The translations under genes were made by a program, and so were the position numbers. Below the pieces are notes generated by a model, which searched no databases, was not told the DNA's origin, and saw only the letters and a program-made list of their open reading frames with translations. From an uncultured Lachnospiraceae bacterium (GTDB lineage: Bacteria; Bacillota; Clostridia; Lachnospirales; Lachnospiraceae), in NCBI GenBank assembly GCA_910578845.1, contig CAJTSL010000016.1, positions 1 through 21,057 on the forward strand: DNA of 21,057 nt, written 5' to 3'. Shown here one piece after another: positions 13,760 to 21,057 of the stretch (its first letter is position 1; each line of letters opens with the position of its first letter).

Positions 13760-15997
13760 TCAGTATATAGTCATCGGGTCAAAATCAAACTGGATACTGA
13801 TATTCTTAAAATCCTGTTCTTTGGCGTATGCTTCCAAGATATCTTTTATCAGCACCAGCTTCTCATATTCCGCATGTTTGAAATATAAGATATGCCGGTA
13901 TAAATCATTGAGCCTGGATAAAGCAGCAGGCGCAGGCCCTATGACATATGGCATCGCCTGCTCTTCTATCTTCTCCCGCAGAAAGCGGACAAACTGTTGC
14001 AATACTTCTCCCCCTGCCTTCTCCTCTTTTGCAATGCTAAGAACAGCAAGCATATGTGCGGCAGGCGGATATTGTAACAACTCCCGGTATACGATTTCTT
14101 CCGCATAGAAACCCTCATAGTCTTGTTTCGCTGCATGTATGATACTATAATGCTCCGGCTGGTATGTCTGGATGACGACTTCTCCTGCCTTGCTCCCTCT
14201 GCCCGCCCTGCCTGCGGCTTGCGTCAACAACTGGAACGTCCGCTCCCCCGCACGGTAATCGTTTTGGTTAAGCGATAAATCCGCCGCCAAGATGCCGACC
14301 AACGTAACATTGGGGAAATCATGCCCTTTCACTATCATCTGGGTACCGACCAGAATATCTGCGGCACCGTCTGCAAAGGCTGATAATATTTTCTCATAGC
14401 TTTCTTTGCTCCGTGTCGAATCCGCGTCCATCCGCAGCACCCTTGCCGTCGGGAACTCTTTGTGGACCGCTTCCTCAATCTGTTCTGTCCCCGCCTTAAA
14501 CCCCAGTAAATATTTGGAGCCGCAGGCCGGGCAGGTTTTTGGCCTGCTTTCTTCATAGCCACAATAATGGCAGACTAGCTTCCCATTGCGATGTTCCGAC
14601 AAAGAAACGTCACAATGCGGGCATTTCATAACATGTCCGCACGCCCTGCAAGAGACAAACCCCGCATATCCCCTTCTATTTAAGAAGAGCATGCTCTGCT
14701 CCCCTGCCATTAGCCGATTTTCCAAAAGGCTCTTTAACTTCCGGCTGAAAATAGAACGGTTCCCTTCTTTCAATTCTTCCCGTAAATCTATCGTATATAC
14801 TTTAGGCAGGCTGCCTCCCGTTAGGCGCTCGCTTAACTGGTATAGCTTATGCTCGCCCTTTCCGGCACGGTAGTAAGCCTCTAAGGAAGGCGTCGCTGAA
14901 CCAAGCACGACGCTCGCTCCTTTGATCTTTGCAATTTGCATTGCAGTCTCTCTCGCATGATATTTGGGCATGGATTCACTTTTATAACTATTCTCATGCT
15001 CTTCATCTATCACAATCACGCCTAGATCCGGAAATGGGGTGAACAATGCCGAACGGGGCCCTATGATGACATCTAGTTCGCCTTTCCTTGCCCGCTCCAT
15101 CTGGTCATATTTTTCCCCCATGGACAACGTAGAATTCATCACCGACACCCTGTCGCCAAATCGTTTATAGAAGCGCAGCAGCGTCTGATACGTCAGCGCG
15201 ATTTCCGGGATCAGCACAATCGCCTGCTTGCCCATCGCAACCATCTGCTCAATGATCCCCAGATACACTTCTGTCTTACCGCTTCCGGTAATGCCATGTA
15301 TCAGATATGTCCCTCTTTTCCCGCCGTGATATTCTCCCACAATATCTTCTATAATGAAACGTTGCTTCTCACTAAGCGGTTTGGCAGCTTCTCTTCCGGC
15401 AATCTGTTTCACCGGGTTTCTATAGTAGCTTTCCGATTCTATAGCAATCATACCTTGTTTTTCCAAACTATTCAAGGTCGGCGCCGCCACATTTAACTTT
15501 TCCCTTATCAGTGAATAAGGCAGCACCTCTTCATCCAACAGCGCCTCTAACACCCTTATTTTCGCTGTCTGGCGCTTCTTTGCGCATATGCTGATCTGCC
15601 TTTTTATTTCCTCTGGTTCACAGCGCCTTATTATCTTTTTCTTCTCAGCCTGTTTCAATTTCTGTTTCACCGGAATTACGGTTTTTAACGCGGTGATCAT
15701 CGTCGATCCATAATGGCTCTTCATCCAATATGCTATCCGGATCAGATCGCTCTCGACCGTTGCAGCATCCTTGTCAATGGCCGCAATCTCTTTTATCTTC
15801 TCCTCCGGGTAATCCGCCGCATCTGCTAAATCAACCACATATCCCAATATGTCCTTGTTCCCTTTTCCAAACGGGACATGTACCCGCACCCCCGGTACGA
15901 TTTCCCCGAGCAGCGCATCCGGTATCCTATACCGGAAAGGCCTGTCAACCTTCTCATGGGAAATATCTACGATAATATCCGCATATCTTTCGTTCAT
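13760..15997 (-). CDS. priA: Primosomal protein N' (replication restart helicase PriA)
   Basis: PriA recognises stalled forks and D-loops and reloads the replicative helicase. The 745-residue protein has an N-terminal DNA-binding region (about 1-105), then a superfamily 2 helicase with Walker A GITGSGKT (235-242), DEEH (331-334) and the GSATPS motif (365-370). Eight cysteines forming two zinc sites are at 449, 452, 458, 461, 475, 478, 488 and 491. Full length for the family. ATG is 7 bp after GAGG. It lies 58 bp after murE and 29 bp before def. Confidence 0.97.
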   Translation of the reverse strand: MNERYADIIVDISHEKVDRPFRYRIPDALLGEIVPGVRVHVPFGKGNKDILGYVVDLADAADYPEEKIKEIAAIDKDAATVESDLIRIAYWMKSHYGSTMITALKTVIPVKQKLKQAEKKKIIRRCEPEEIKRQISICAKKRQTAKIRVLEALLDEEVLPYSLIREKLNVAAPTLNSLEKQGMIAIESESYYRNPVKQIAGREAAKPLSEKQRFIIEDIVGEYHGGKRGTYLIHGITGSGKTEVYLGIIEQMVAMGKQAIVLIPEIALTYQTLLRFYKRFGDRVSVMNSTLSMGEKYDQMERARKGELDVIIGPRSALFTPFPDLGVIVIDEEHENSYKSESMPKYHARETAMQIAKIKGASVVLGSATPSLEAYYRAGKGEHKLYQLSERLTGGSLPKVYTIDLREELKEGNRSIFSRKLKSLLENRLMAGEQSMLFLNRRGYAGFVSCRACGHVMKCPHCDVSLSEHRNGKLVCHYCGYEESRPKTCPACGSKYLLGFKAGTEQIEEAVHKEFPTARVLRMDADSTRSKESYEKILSAFADGAADILVGTQMIVKGHDFPNVTLVGILAADLSLNQNDYRAGERTFQLLTQAAGRAGRGSKAGEVVIQTYQPEHYSIIHAAKQDYEGFYAEEIVYRELLQYPPAAHMLAVLSIAKEEKAGGEVLQQFVRFLREKIEEQAMPYVIGPAPAALSRLNDLYRHILYFKHAEYEKLVLIKDILEAYAKEQDFKNISIQFDFDPMTIY

Positions 15998-16055
15998 CCG
16001 TTATCCTCACATCCTGCCAAGAACAATCTCAAAGACAATCCCAAGGACGCCCTTC

Positions 16056-17525
16056 TCAATGTTGCTCCTTTAAAATATCCCGGATCAGATCTCTTTCATC
16101 CATCGGATATTTCACGCCTTTGATCTCCTGGTAGTCTTCATGCCCTTTTCCCGCCAGCACAATAATGTCTCCTGCCTCTCCATGGGATATGGCATAGGCG
16201 ATGGCCTCTTTCCTGTCACATATTTCTACATAAGCGCCGTCAGTCTTGGCGATCCCTATTTTGATATCATCAATGATTTCCTGCGGCTCTTCAAACCGCG
16301 GGTTATCGGAAGTAATAATGGTAAGGTCGGCAAGCCTGCCGCTGACTTCTCCCATTTCATAGCGCCTTAGCTTCGAACGGTTCCCACCGCATCCAAACAC
16401 GCTGACCAGGCGGTGCGGATGATATTCCTTTAAAGTCGATAACAGGCTCTCTAACGCCATCGCATTATGGGCATAGTCAATCATGAGCGTAAAATCATCC
16501 GATACGTGGATAAGCTCAATCCTGCCCTTTACTTTCGCCTGCTGCAATGCCTTTTGTATCACCTCATCCGACACCTGGAAATGCCTACAGATCGCAATCG
16601 CTGTCAGCGCATTATACACGCTGAATGTCCCTGGCGTCGCAATTTCCACATGGAATCCCATGAGTCCTGTCACATCAAAGGCTACGCCTAGTTTACCGCC
16701 ACCGGAAAGAAGCTGAAGGTTCTCCGCTTTTAAATCGGCATCTGTTTCAATCCCGTAAGTCTCTATCTCACAAGTATGCCCCGCTATTACCTTCTCCCAA
16801 TGCGCATCGTCCCGGTTGATGATCCCAATGCGGCACTGTTTGAACAATAACCCTTTGCATGTCAGATAATCTTCGAAATCTTTATGCTCGTTCGGGCCGA
16901 TATGGTCTGGCTCAATATTGGTGAAAATGCCATAATCAAAAACAAACCCCTGCGTCCTATGGAGCATCAGCCCTTGGGACGATACTTCCATAACTACCGT
17001 ATCACATCCTGCATCAACCATCTGTCTGAAATATTGCTGTATCAAATAAGACTCTGGCGTCGTATTATCCGCATGGATATGCGTCTCGCCGATAATGACT
17101 TCAATTGTGCCGATCAATCCTACTTTACGCCCTGCCTGCTCTAGGATAGATTTTACCAGATAGGTCGTCGTCGTCTTTCCCTTTGTCCCGGTAATGCCTA
17201 TCACTTGTAGGTCATCTGCCGGGTTCCCGAAATACGCTGCGGCAATAAATGCCATCGCATACCGTGTATCGGCAACCTGGATCACTGTTATCCCCGCGTC
17301 TTCTGGAAGCGCTACTTCTTTCTGCGTAACAAGCGCCTTTGCGCCTGCCGCCACCACCTGTGCGGCGAAATCATGCCCATCCACATTAGCTCCCTGTATG
17401 CAAATAAAAAGGCTGCCAGATGTTACTTTCCTGGAATCATAAATAACTTCCGACACCTCTATTTCATCTGTCCCCCTGATGCATTGATATGCTAAGCCTG
17501 ATAATAGTTCTTTTAACTTATTCAC
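16056..17525 (-). CDS. murE: UDP-N-acetylmuramoyl-tripeptide synthetase (MurE)
   Basis: A cytoplasmic Mur ligase adding the third residue to the peptidoglycan stem peptide. About 489 residues, with the ATP-binding loop TGTKGKTTTTY (near 113-121), the lysine of the SCK/TCKGLLF segment (about 224) and a C-terminal ligase domain with DYAHN and TSDNPRFEEP. The DNPR motif (about 407-410) is the known signature of meso-diaminopimelate-adding enzymes. I start at GTG 17525, eight bases after GGAG; the TTG at 17528 is also possible. It is the first gene after the promoter at 17582-17610 and so leads the operon. Confidence 0.95.
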   Translation of the reverse strand: MNKLKELLSGLAYQCIRGTDEIEVSEVIYDSRKVTSGSLFICIQGANVDGHDFAAQVVAAGAKALVTQKEVALPEDAGITVIQVADTRYAMAFIAAAYFGNPADDLQVIGITGTKGKTTTTYLVKSILEQAGRKVGLIGTIEVIIGETHIHADNTTPESYLIQQYFRQMVDAGCDTVVMEVSSQGLMLHRTQGFVFDYGIFTNIEPDHIGPNEHKDFEDYLTCKGLLFKQCRIGIINRDDAHWEKVIAGHTCEIETYGIETDADLKAENLQLLSGGGKLGVAFDVTGLMGFHVEIATPGTFSVYNALTAIAICRHFQVSDEVIQKALQQAKVKGRIELIHVSDDFTLMIDYAHNAMALESLLSTLKEYHPHRLVSVFGCGGNRSKLRRYEMGEVSGRLADLTIITSDNPRFEEPQEIIDDIKIGIAKTDGAYVEICDRKEAIAYAISHGEAGDIIVLAGKGHEDYQEIKGVKYPMDERDLIRDILKEQH

Positions 17526-17581
17526 CAATCATGCTCCTTTCAAAACCACTCTCATTTAGGCAATCACTTACCTCTCTACTT

Positions 17582-17610
17582 AAAATAGCACGAAACACGT
17601 TCTATTTCAA
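17582..17610 (-). promoter_or_regulatory. Promoter of the murE-rsgA operon
   Basis: On the minus strand TTGAAA (17610-17605) and TATTTT (17587-17582) are 17 bp apart, about 57 bp before the murE GTG. It is the only good promoter seen upstream of the ten-gene run and probably drives the whole operon, though internal promoters are not excluded. Confidence 0.65.
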
Positions 17611-17763
17611 CTTTTCCAATTTCTTTATGGAAATTTATAACTTTATTAAGGGAAGTTTATATTTTTATTAGAAAGAAAACACAGTTTAGACACATTTCCA
17701 AACTATGATAGTAATCAAGATAGTTGAATAACTCACTATCTCCCCCCTCATAAGAAAAATACG

Positions 17764-17790
17764 AAAAGCCTGAGAATTTCTCAGGCTTTT
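17764..17790. terminator. Strong bidirectional terminator
   Basis: AAAAGCCTGAGAA and TTCTCAGGCTTTT are perfect 13-base inverted arms around a single T. Both strands end in T runs (TTTTTCG on plus, TTTTCG on minus). It closes the recJ/sugar-kinase transcript and insulates the murE operon. Confidence 0.9.
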
Positions 17791-17882
17791 TCGTTGCGTC
17801 TTTATCATAGCTTCTCTATCGGTGTTCCTGCCCGCCGTTGCCTGGCGCCGTCTCTCTAACATGGCTTCTAGCCACTGTTTCC

Positions 17883-18815
17883 TTACCGCAGTTTCTCTAC
17901 CGCTATGGTCTCCATAAATTCCTGTGCAATATCAAGCGGGATATCTGCGCTCCTAAGCGATGTCGCATTCGCTGCCGAAATAGCCACCGCCCTTTTTATG
18001 GAATCTTCTTTTGACTCTCTTTTCACAATCGACATCGCATACGCCGCTACTACACAGTCCCCGCATCCTACCGTATTAAGCGCCTGTACTCCGCCTGCTT
18101 TGGCAAAATACACATATCCGCCACTCGTAATATTTAAAAGGCCTTTTTTGCCCATAGATACCAATACATGGGCAATGCCCTCTTTATGAATGGAGAGCGC
18201 CGCTTCTATGACTGCCTCCCTATTAGGCAGTTTATGCCCTACTATATATTCTAATTCCTTTAAATTAGGCTTGATCAGATACGGTTTAGCCTTAATGCCC
18301 GCTCGGAGGCTTTCCCCGCTTGTATCAAGCAGCGTTTTGATGCCTTTTATCCTCGCTTTCTCGATTAACAGCGCATAAACATCTTCCGGCAGCCCCCTTG
18401 CAATAGATCCTGACAAAACGACCAGCTCGCAGAACGAAAGCAGATTATCATATTGCATAAGGAACTGTTTAAATTGCTCTTCTTTCACTTCCGGTCCCGG
18501 TTCTAAGATCTCCGTCACATAACCGTTATCAGCCAATATATTCATATTGCTTCTCGTCTCACCGTCTACCCGGATGAAATGGCATGCCACTTTCCTGCCC
18601 TGCAAGTCGTTTTCGATAAAATTGCCCGCATATCCCCCAAGGAACCCAGTCGCACATACCGGAAAATCATATTGCCGGAGCACTTTCGTCACATTAACGC
18701 CTTTGCCCCCTGCAAGCGACACGACGCTGCGCATCCTGTTCACATGTCCCGTAATCAATTCCCCTGATGTATACGTCTTATCCACAGCGGGATTTAACGT
18801 TACTGTAAGTATCAT
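17883..18815 (-). CDS. PfkB-family hexose-phosphate kinase (1-phosphofructokinase-like)
   Basis: A ribokinase-fold enzyme that most likely phosphorylates fructose 1-phosphate or tagatose 6-phosphate. From ATG 18815-18813 (MILTVTLNPAVDKTY) it has 310 residues. GGGAGG is 6 bp upstream, and the longer in-frame start overlapping recJ is therefore unlikely. The N-terminal signature SLAGGKGVNVTKVL and the C-terminal NTVGCGDCVVAAYA (catalytic Asp in GCGD, normally G-A/S-G-D) are typical of the 1-PfkB branch. No PTS or fru regulator genes are nearby, so substrate assignment between FruK and LacC types stays open. It follows recJ by 98 bp on the same strand. Confidence 0.85.
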   Translation of the reverse strand: MILTVTLNPAVDKTYTSGELITGHVNRMRSVVSLAGGKGVNVTKVLRQYDFPVCATGFLGGYAGNFIENDLQGRKVACHFIRVDGETRSNMNILADNGYVTEILEPGPEVKEEQFKQFLMQYDNLLSFCELVVLSGSIARGLPEDVYALLIEKARIKGIKTLLDTSGESLRAGIKAKPYLIKPNLKELEYIVGHKLPNREAVIEAALSIHKEGIAHVLVSMGKKGLLNITSGGYVYFAKAGGVQALNTVGCGDCVVAAYAMSIVKRESKEDSIKRAVAISAANATSLRSADIPLDIAQEFMETIAVEKLR

Positions 18816-18913
18816 GGAAATCCTCCCTTCCTCCTGTATCACTTTTAGGCAATTGCGAAACTCCCGTTTCCAAAACCTAGCTATGCAATATAGACAATGC
18901 AATCGCCTATGCA

Positions 18914-20725
18914 TCATTTTGCATAATCCTGCATCACAATCTGTAAGCTTTCCCGCCCCTGATACACATTGATGTCAGGATAATAAATCATTTGAATGAC
19001 AATTTCCTTGCTTCCTTCCCTATATAGCTTTGCTTTCTCCTTTTCCCCGAAAGCCTCCTCCAAGAAGCCATGCCATTTCTCCAGATCCCCGAAGTAAACC
19101 ATTTCAAAGGCATTGCCATCCTCATCCTGGATCCGGTACTTTCCTACATTCCCTTGCTTGCCAAGGAGCCGTCCCTGTAAGATATGTATATTCTTCTGCG
19201 CGAAAACGGGCTTTGGATTGCCGTTTCCAAAAGGCTCTAGTATCTTTAACTGCTTCACGAAATCCATCCTGATATAAGATAACGGCATCGGCACATCAAT
19301 GACAATCTTCTCTATAAAATCTTCATCGGACAATTGTGCGTTTCTATTAAGCGTTTCCCTAAACTCTTCTATTTTTTCTTCCGGCATCGACAGGCCTGCT
19401 GCCATCTTATGACCGCCATATCTGGTGAACAGATGCTTGCAGATGCTCATCTGCTCATACATATGATAAGCTTCTATGGAACGCCCTGAGCCTTTAACCC
19501 CTTCTTCCGCTTTCGTCAAGACGAAAACAGGTTTATGATATTTCTCTTTAATCCTTCCGGCAATAATGCCGGCAAGGCTCTCATGGCAATCCGGCAAATA
19601 AACAACCAGTACTTTATCATCAAGGAAACCGCCCGCTTCGATCATCGCTACAGCCTGCTCTACACCCTGTCTTGTCATTTCTTTGCGGCTATCGTTCAGT
19701 TCCTTTAATTCTCCTGCAATCGTTGCTGCCTGTGCAAAGTCGCCGCTTGTGAGCATCTGCAATGCTTTTGTCGCCGTATCTAGCCTTCCTGTCGCATTTA
19801 AGCACGGCCCTAATACAAATCCAATATGATAAGCAGACAAAGGCTTGCCTTGCAATCCGTTCACCTCAATTAACGCCCGCAGCCCCGGATTTTTCGTATG
19901 CGGCATCCTCTCTAGCCCGTGCCGCACCAGGATCCGGTTCTCGTCGCGCAGCTCCATCACGTCGCCTACCGTAGCAAACGCCGCAAATTCCATAAGCTCT
20001 TGCAACAGCTCCTGGTGTTCATCTACGGCTTCATCCGTCCGTACTGCATGGGATTTCTGTAAACCCGCATATTCTTCCAGCAAGGACTGTACGAATTTAT
20101 AAGCTACGACAGCGCCACAGATGCCATCAAACGGATACTGGCATTTCTCCTGTTTCGGATCTATGACGGCTTCCGCCGGCGGCAGCAGTTCTTTGCGTCC
20201 GCCGTCTTGCGTCATTTCATAAGGCACTTCATGATGATCCGTCACGACCACGCTCATGCCAAGCTCTTTCGCATATGAGATCTGTTGCTCTGCCGCGATT
20301 CCATTGTCACAGGTAATGATCGTATCAATGCCGTCTTCATGTGCCTGCACGATCAAAGTATCATTGAGTCCATACCCATCCTTCACCCGATGAGGGATCA
20401 CGGTGTCCGCCTTCGCCCCACAAGCCTGCAAGCCTCTAAGCAAGATATAGGTAGAACAGATCCCGTCAATATCATAATCACCGATCACACGGATGAGCGC
20501 CCCCGCTTCTATCTTAGACAGCATAAAAGCGACTGCCTTCTCCATACCATAAAGCAGTCGCGGTGCATATAAATCCTCTATTGTCCCATGTAGAAAGAAA
20601 TCAATTTGCGCATCCCCTACAATATCCCTGTTACGGATAATCCGGGCAATCACAGGGTCAATTTGAAACGTTTCTGCAATTTTTGAAAAATCGGCTTTCT
20701 TTGCCGATACCATCCACTTTGCCAT
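18914..20725 (-). CDS. recJ: Single-stranded-DNA-specific exonuclease RecJ
   Basis: RecJ is a 5'-3' single-strand exonuclease used in recombination and mismatch or base-excision repair. The 603-residue protein has the DHH-family motifs: DYDIDG (83-88), CDNG (139-142), TDHHE with the DHH triad at 163-165, and CLNATGRLDTA. The DHHA1 region (about residues 340-450) contains GRSIEAYHMYE and RYGGHKMAAG, and a C-terminal OB fold follows. ATG is preceded by AAGGA at 6 bp spacing. The start is only 26 bp from the 3' end of ssrA, without a terminator between. Confidence 0.96.
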   Translation of the reverse strand: MAKWMVSAKKADFSKIAETFQIDPVIARIIRNRDIVGDAQIDFFLHGTIEDLYAPRLLYGMEKAVAFMLSKIEAGALIRVIGDYDIDGICSTYILLRGLQACGAKADTVIPHRVKDGYGLNDTLIVQAHEDGIDTIITCDNGIAAEQQISYAKELGMSVVVTDHHEVPYEMTQDGGRKELLPPAEAVIDPKQEKCQYPFDGICGAVVAYKFVQSLLEEYAGLQKSHAVRTDEAVDEHQELLQELMEFAAFATVGDVMELRDENRILVRHGLERMPHTKNPGLRALIEVNGLQGKPLSAYHIGFVLGPCLNATGRLDTATKALQMLTSGDFAQAATIAGELKELNDSRKEMTRQGVEQAVAMIEAGGFLDDKVLVVYLPDCHESLAGIIAGRIKEKYHKPVFVLTKAEEGVKGSGRSIEAYHMYEQMSICKHLFTRYGGHKMAAGLSMPEEKIEEFRETLNRNAQLSDEDFIEKIVIDVPMPLSYIRMDFVKQLKILEPFGNGNPKPVFAQKNIHILQGRLLGKQGNVGKYRIQDEDGNAFEMVYFGDLEKWHGFLEEAFGEKEKAKLYREGSKEIVIQMIYYPDINVYQGRESLQIVMQDYAK

Positions 20726-20751
20726 GTTTATTCCTTATGCTGTCTTCCAAA

Positions 20752-21057
20752 TGGACCAGACGGGAGTCGAACCCGTGTCCAAAAGCCTATTCCCTGTCCT
20801 TCTACTATCATAGTCTGTCGTTTCGGATGACTCCTCATTCCCTCCCGTGCCAGGAGACAGACGCCCCAACACGTTTAGTAGCTTCATCATACGCCCACAG
20901 GCTCAAAGCTTTGCCTGTGTCGTTTCCCGCATAGTCGATGCCCGGGTCTTAATGTGCGGGTGCACTAAGCCGGACAGCTGCCATTAGGCAGCGTATGCTA
21001 AATTATCTTCAGCGTTTATATTTAGTTTTGCGATTTGACGCATCGCCTGCGGATAGC
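20752..21057 (-). ncRNA. ssrA: Transfer-messenger RNA (5' end outside the window)
   Basis: tmRNA frees ribosomes stalled on broken mRNA and tags the peptide for proteolysis. The 3' tRNA-like part is visible on the minus strand: T-arm ACGGG-TTCGACT-CCCGT, acceptor strand CTGGTCC and discriminator A at 20752, after which CCA is not encoded. The tag reading frame and its stop lie at 21031-20984, with the stop in the loop of a GCTGCC/GGCAGC hairpin, followed by about 230 nt of pseudoknot region. A typical tmRNA is about 350 nt, so some 40-50 nt of the 5' end, including the D-arm, is cut by the window. Confidence 0.95.
20984..21031 (-). other. tmRNA proteolysis tag reading frame
   Basis: The frame GCA...GCC TAA encodes AKLNINAEDNLAYAA. 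The final AYAA is the degradation signal read by ClpXP-type proteases. The resume codon is GCA at 21031-21029, placed by the preceding tmRNA sequence GTCAAATC. Confidence 0.85.

Larger units (their letters stand above)
17529..17882. other. Spacer between the sugar-kinase gene and murE
   Basis: About 350 bp. It holds, on the minus strand, the terminator of the recJ-kinase unit (17764-17790), then an AT-rich stretch with a small inverted repeat GATAGT/ACTATC (about 17718-17739), then the murE promoter and ribosome site. I see no gene. The 92 bp between the kinase stop and the terminator contain no open frame of note. Confidence 0.6.

Noticed and set aside
18816..18917. Longer start of the sugar kinase overlapping recJ
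   Set aside because: The extra 34 residues are not part of the kinase fold, and a strong GGGAGG site precedes the internal ATG at 18815.

Overview
The window reads as a chromosomal segment of a Gram-positive, meso-DAP-type Clostridia, most likely Lachnospiraceae. The evidence is the gene order murE-priA-def-fmt-(YugP-like protease)-rsmB-rlmN-prpC-prkC-rsgA, a PASTA-domain kinase with a very acidic linker, the DNPR motif in MurE, and a tmRNA tag ending in AEDNLAYAA. Genus and species cannot be fixed from the window. Every convincing protein gene is on the minus strand, so transcription runs from high to low coordinates.

Right part (about 17.8-21.06 kb): a tmRNA gene (ssrA, 5' end outside the window), then recJ and a PfkB-family sugar-phosphate kinase, closed by a strong bidirectional terminator at 17764-17790. 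Middle part (about 5.3-17.6 kb): a ten-gene housekeeping operon that starts at a good sigma-A promoter (17582-17610). It covers wall precursor synthesis (murE), replication restart (priA), N-terminal formyl-methionine handling (def, fmt), a membrane zinc protease, rRNA methylation (rsmB, rlmN), the phosphatase/kinase signalling pair (prpC, prkC), and 30S subunit maturation (rsgA). Genes are separated by 0-60 bp or overlap by 4-8 bp.

Left part (1-5.3 kb): this looks like accessory DNA joined to the end of the operon. It holds an rtcB-prfH pair (RNA ligase plus release-factor homologue, known as a repair and rescue system for ribosomes with a cut decoding centre). Next come a gene-less 500-bp stretch with two opposed consensus promoters and several stem-loops, a YD-repeat-like lipoprotein, a frameshifted XRE antitoxin, a displaced 17-codon tail of an EF-Tu gene that still has its terminator, and the end of an IS3-family insertion sequence cut by the window edge.

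The most unusual region is 2688-3060. A minus-strand promoter (TTGCCA-17-TAAAAT) and a plus-strand promoter (TTGAAT-17-TATAAT) face each other and would give RNAs overlapping by about 100 nt across strong hairpins. The minus RNA ends at a T-run hairpin just upstream of the lipoprotein gene. This could be a sense/antisense RNA pair, a regulated leader, or a repeated non-coding element; sequence alone does not decide. All calls are from reading the sequence, and no database search was run.
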